Positions 62,145 through 64,000 of a stretch of DNA of 64,000 bases are shown piece by piece (position 1 is the first letter of the stretch; each line of letters starts with the position of its first letter). The translations under genes and the position numbers were made by a program. The notes below the pieces were generated by a model. That model had not been told where the DNA came from, did no database searches, and was given only the letters and a program-made list of their open reading frames with translations. The stretch spans positions 42,763 to 106,762 of the forward strand of contig CAVVZC010000024.1 of the NCBI GenBank assembly GCA_963752565.1, read 5' to 3'. The DNA comes from UBA11574 sp963752565. Its GTDB lineage: Bacteria > Desulfobacterota > Desulfobacteria > Desulfobacterales > UBA11574.

Positions 62145-62498
62145 TATCCTTTCTCTGATATTCAGCCTCTACTTGTTTTAGCTTTGTTTCGAATTCACCA
62201 GTTTACTATCGTACTGGGGTTAAACGGTTTTGCATTTCATGTTTAACTTCGGCCTATTTCACCGGGGAACCCGTGAACGTCTGCATTTATTTTATACTTC
62301 TTTCTTGTCGGGCCGAAGCTTACAGCGAAGGCTGATAATCAATGATCAAGGTTTGAGCCCAGGCCCTCTTCCGTCTTCCCCTGACATCCTCTTTTAATCA
62401 AGGATCAAGGTTTACCCCCGATCACACTCTGAAGAAAAAGTACTTGTCCACACATAGACTGGTGGGAACTTATAAAATTATGTACGTCCCCCAGGGCC
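62145..62498. repeat. Intergenic region with modules A', B, B and C
   Basis: Module C at about 62255-62305 (plus CACCGGGGAACCCGTGAACG, then TTTTATACTTCTTTC), module B at 62338-62360 and again at 62392-62420, and module A' at 62465-62491. All have the same orientation and fill most of the 350-base gap after the gene at 62499. The SLOG operon promoter must be here, near 62160-62230. Confidence 0.6.
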
Positions 62499-62690
62499 TT
62501 ATAGTAATCCTTTATACTTTAGCATTGTAGTGATTTCTTCCAATGTTTCTTCCACATCAGTAAATGAACTGTGAGGAGGCTGCCAATGATATAGTCTTGA
62601 ACCAGACTGCTCACCTTTTACGATTGTGGTTACCAAATCAAGATTGACCACAAGCTCTTCTTTCTTAAATCCTGTCAGTTCGATAAACAT
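62499..62690 (-). CDS. FlbD-like small protein
   Basis: A 63-residue protein: MFIELTGFKKEELVVNLDLV, TTIVKGEQSGSRLYHWQPPH, SSFTDVEETLEEITTMLKYK. The pattern (I-x-L-T, then V-N-x-D-x-V, later V-x-E-T-x-E-E-I) resembles FlbD-type proteins, although flagellar genes are absent. Its ATG shares one base with the stop of the preceding 41-codon gene (TAATG), and GGAGGAGAGGAGG lies before it. Confidence 0.6.
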   Translation of the reverse strand: MFIELTGFKKEELVVNLDLVTTIVKGEQSGSRLYHWQPPHSSFTDVEETLEEITTMLKYKGLL

Positions 62691-62815
62691 TAATCCTCCT
62701 CTCCTCCGAAAAGATCGCCAATCCCGCTTCCCCTGGTTTTCTCAAACTTTTTCAAAGCCAACAAATTTGCCCTGGTGCTGGCCTGAATCCTATTTATTTC
62801 TACTCGAATCTTCAT
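62690..62815 (-). CDS. 41-residue basic protein, coupled to its neighbours
   Basis: ATG 62815 overlaps the stop of the epimerase gene (ATGA) and its TAA overlaps the next start (TAATG). The product reads MKIRVEINRIQASTRANLLA, then LKKFEKTRGSGIGDLFGGEE and D. A basic helix and an acidic Gly-rich end are seen. No family. The double overlap and neighbour order argue for translation. Confidence 0.65.
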   Translation of the reverse strand: MKIRVEINRIQASTRANLLALKKFEKTRGSGIGDLFGGEED

Positions 62816-63900
62816 TGGGTTCTCACGCTGTCAATATCCATATTGATACCGATACCTGTTTCATTGATAATTTGGATGACCCCTTTTGAATAGTATTGAT
62901 CCACGTCGGTGAAATCTCTCACTCTCATGAAGGGACCGCAACCAAATTCGAAATATTGTACATTAAAGTTGGAACAGGCGAAATGTATCCCTGCAGCGGT
63001 AATCAGCCCACCGGTCACCGCATCGCCGAGCTGACAGGGAATCCCTCCCGCACTGCATATTGAGGATATCTGAACAGCGGGTGTTATTCCGCCACATTTC
63101 TCGAGCTTGATATTGACGCAGTCAACGGCACGTTTTGAAACGAGTTCGAGAACCTTTTCCGGAGAATAAGCTGATTCATCAGCCATTATTTTTACACCGG
63201 TTTTTTCCCTTATTTCCTTCAATCCATCGATATCATCTTTATGAACCGGTTGTTCGCAGAACAGAATACCGTATGGTTTCAGTTTCTGAAGTATATCGAT
63301 GGCCTCACCCACTTGCCATCCCTGATTTGCATCAATGTTGATGTCAATTTCCTTCCCAACAGCTTCACGGACGGTTCTCACCGTCTCGATATCTTGGTCC
63401 CTGTTTACACCGACCTTCAGTTTTATTCTGCGAATCCCTTCGGAAATAATATCGCAAGCTTCCTTTTTCATGACTTCGGGGTTGTTCAGCGAAACCGACC
63501 TTGCAACAGGCAGTTCCGTCCTGACCGCACCGCCGAGGAACCGGTATAACGGTACCCCTATACGTCTACTTATGATATCGTAAACGGCCATGTCAACAGG
63601 CGCCTTTGCCGCATGGTGTCCGGGGAACTCATCCAGAATCGAAGATATATTACCAGTTGATATTTTTTCACCCTTCAGATTCGGAAACAGTTCATTGTTG
63701 AGGAATGAAAGGCATTCTTTCCTTGTCTCGCCTGTAATTCTTATCCTGGGAGCACCTTCACCGTATCCTGTGTTTCCCTTATCATCGGTTATCTTCACAA
63801 TGATATCTTTAGAGAAATCAAGGTTCACCCCACCGGACACTCTCAACGGCGCCTTGATCGGAATGTCTATAGAGATCGCTTCAGCTTCAATTATTTTCAT
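62812..63900 (-). CDS. Enolase-superfamily dipeptide epimerase (L-Ala-D/L-Glu epimerase-like)
   Basis: A 362-residue protein of the mandelate racemase/muconate lactonising group. The N-terminal capping domain (residues 1-120) leads to a barrel with IKLKVGVNRD (catalytic KxK), INIDANQGW (first metal Asp), CEQPVHKDD (Glu), MADESAYSPEK (Asp) and VNIKLEKCGGI (second catalytic Lys). This set is that of dipeptide epimerases that work on cell-wall-derived Ala-Glu. ATG 63900 fits the family start; an upstream frame to 63981 lacks support. The next two small genes overlap. Confidence 0.9.
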   Translation of the reverse strand: MKIIEAEAISIDIPIKAPLRVSGGVNLDFSKDIIVKITDDKGNTGYGEGAPRIRITGETRKECLSFLNNELFPNLKGEKISTGNISSILDEFPGHHAAKAPVDMAVYDIISRRIGVPLYRFLGGAVRTELPVARSVSLNNPEVMKKEACDIISEGIRRIKLKVGVNRDQDIETVRTVREAVGKEIDINIDANQGWQVGEAIDILQKLKPYGILFCEQPVHKDDIDGLKEIREKTGVKIMADESAYSPEKVLELVSKRAVDCVNIKLEKCGGITPAVQISSICSAGGIPCQLGDAVTGGLITAAGIHFACSNFNVQYFEFGCGPFMRVRDFTDVDQYYSKGVIQIINETGIGINMDIDSVRTQ

Positions 63901-63966
63901 GAAAATCAAACCCCACATTTTCCAATTACCAACAAATAGGAGCTTATATTCTAACGGGCGACATGA

Positions 63967-64000
63967 TTTCCCAAAAAGCAACTTATAAACTTATGTACGT
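63967..64000 (-). repeat. Repeat module A' at the right edge
   Basis: Minus strand ACGTACATAAGTTTATAAGT then TGCTTTTTGGGAAATC. It matches 58160-58198 and probably continues beyond the window. By analogy to the other copies, the stop codon of the next upstream gene should lie a few bases outside the window. Confidence 0.65.

Noticed and set aside
150..64000. 3'-end repeats considered as integron attC sites
   Set aside because: They follow genes in one orientation, but the RYYYAAC / GTTRRRY core pair and the long imperfect hairpin of attC are not present, and no integrase was seen.

Overview
The window looks like a chromosomal segment of a strictly anaerobic, Gram-negative bacterium, most likely a sulfate reducer of the Desulfobacterota (Desulfobacterales-like). 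This is an inference from gene content: a tetraheme cytochrome c3-type lipoprotein, stand-alone ferredoxins, split ADP-forming acyl-CoA synthetase genes, FmdB-type zinc ribbons, a PAS-LuxR regulator, a choice-of-anchor/CFI-box surface protein under a c-di-GMP riboswitch, and a selenocysteine-containing MsrA. No rRNA, tRNA or CRISPR array was seen. All but two of about 65 genes lie on the minus strand, mostly as single genes or short operons separated by long intergenic stretches rich in dispersed repeats.

Layout. 0.2-9 kb: Tat-exported nitroreductase, YIP1 membrane protein, CBS protein, B12-binding radical SAM protein, two overlapping gene relics (glycosyltransferase and DbpA-type helicase tail), an amino-acid permease fused to two universal stress domains with a coupled 61-residue membrane protein, and a ferredoxin-like protein. 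9-19 kb: acyl-CoA synthetase beta and alpha subunits, STAS and CBM48 mini-proteins, a four-PAS LuxR regulator, a Sel1 protein, an exported isoaspartyl peptidase/asparaginase and a PLP decarboxylase. 19.9-23.8 kb (plus strand): c-di-GMP-I riboswitch and a seven-unit Ig-like repeat protein with C-terminal sorting signal, broken by four frameshifts that sum to zero. 24-31 kb: sigma-54 activator, frameshifted RecQ, truncated FMN reductase, PD-(D/E)XK-like protein, histidine phosphatase, and an MsrA lipoprotein whose catalytic position is an in-frame UGA followed by a SECIS-like hairpin.

31.6-44 kb: KH protein, adenylate cyclase-TPR protein, flavoprotein, TPR protein, class II glutamine amidotransferase, GAF protein, glycerol kinase, S23 relic, DksA-like zinc finger, ferredoxin and a large GHKL ATPase with a MITE-like element at its 5' end. 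44-59 kb: lipoproteins, two MFS transporters, MshEN-like protein, zinc ribbons, a 33-residue lysine-rich protein, TPR protein, GFA protein, PQQ-type sugar dehydrogenase, DUF362, DUF302 and the tetraheme cytochrome. 59.6-62.2 kb: a tight six-gene operon built around a SLOG-DUF6794 fusion, a secreted nuclease-fold protein, a second DUF6794 protein, a small membrane protein, a ribbon-helix-helix protein and a SpoIIAA-like protein; this is the best candidate for an undescribed system. 62.5-63.9 kb: enolase-superfamily epimerase coupled to two very small genes.

A cross-cutting feature is several short repeat families, all in the orientation of the genes, that sit at gene 3' ends. One carries stop codons in all three frames and supplies the last codons and stop of three unrelated genes.
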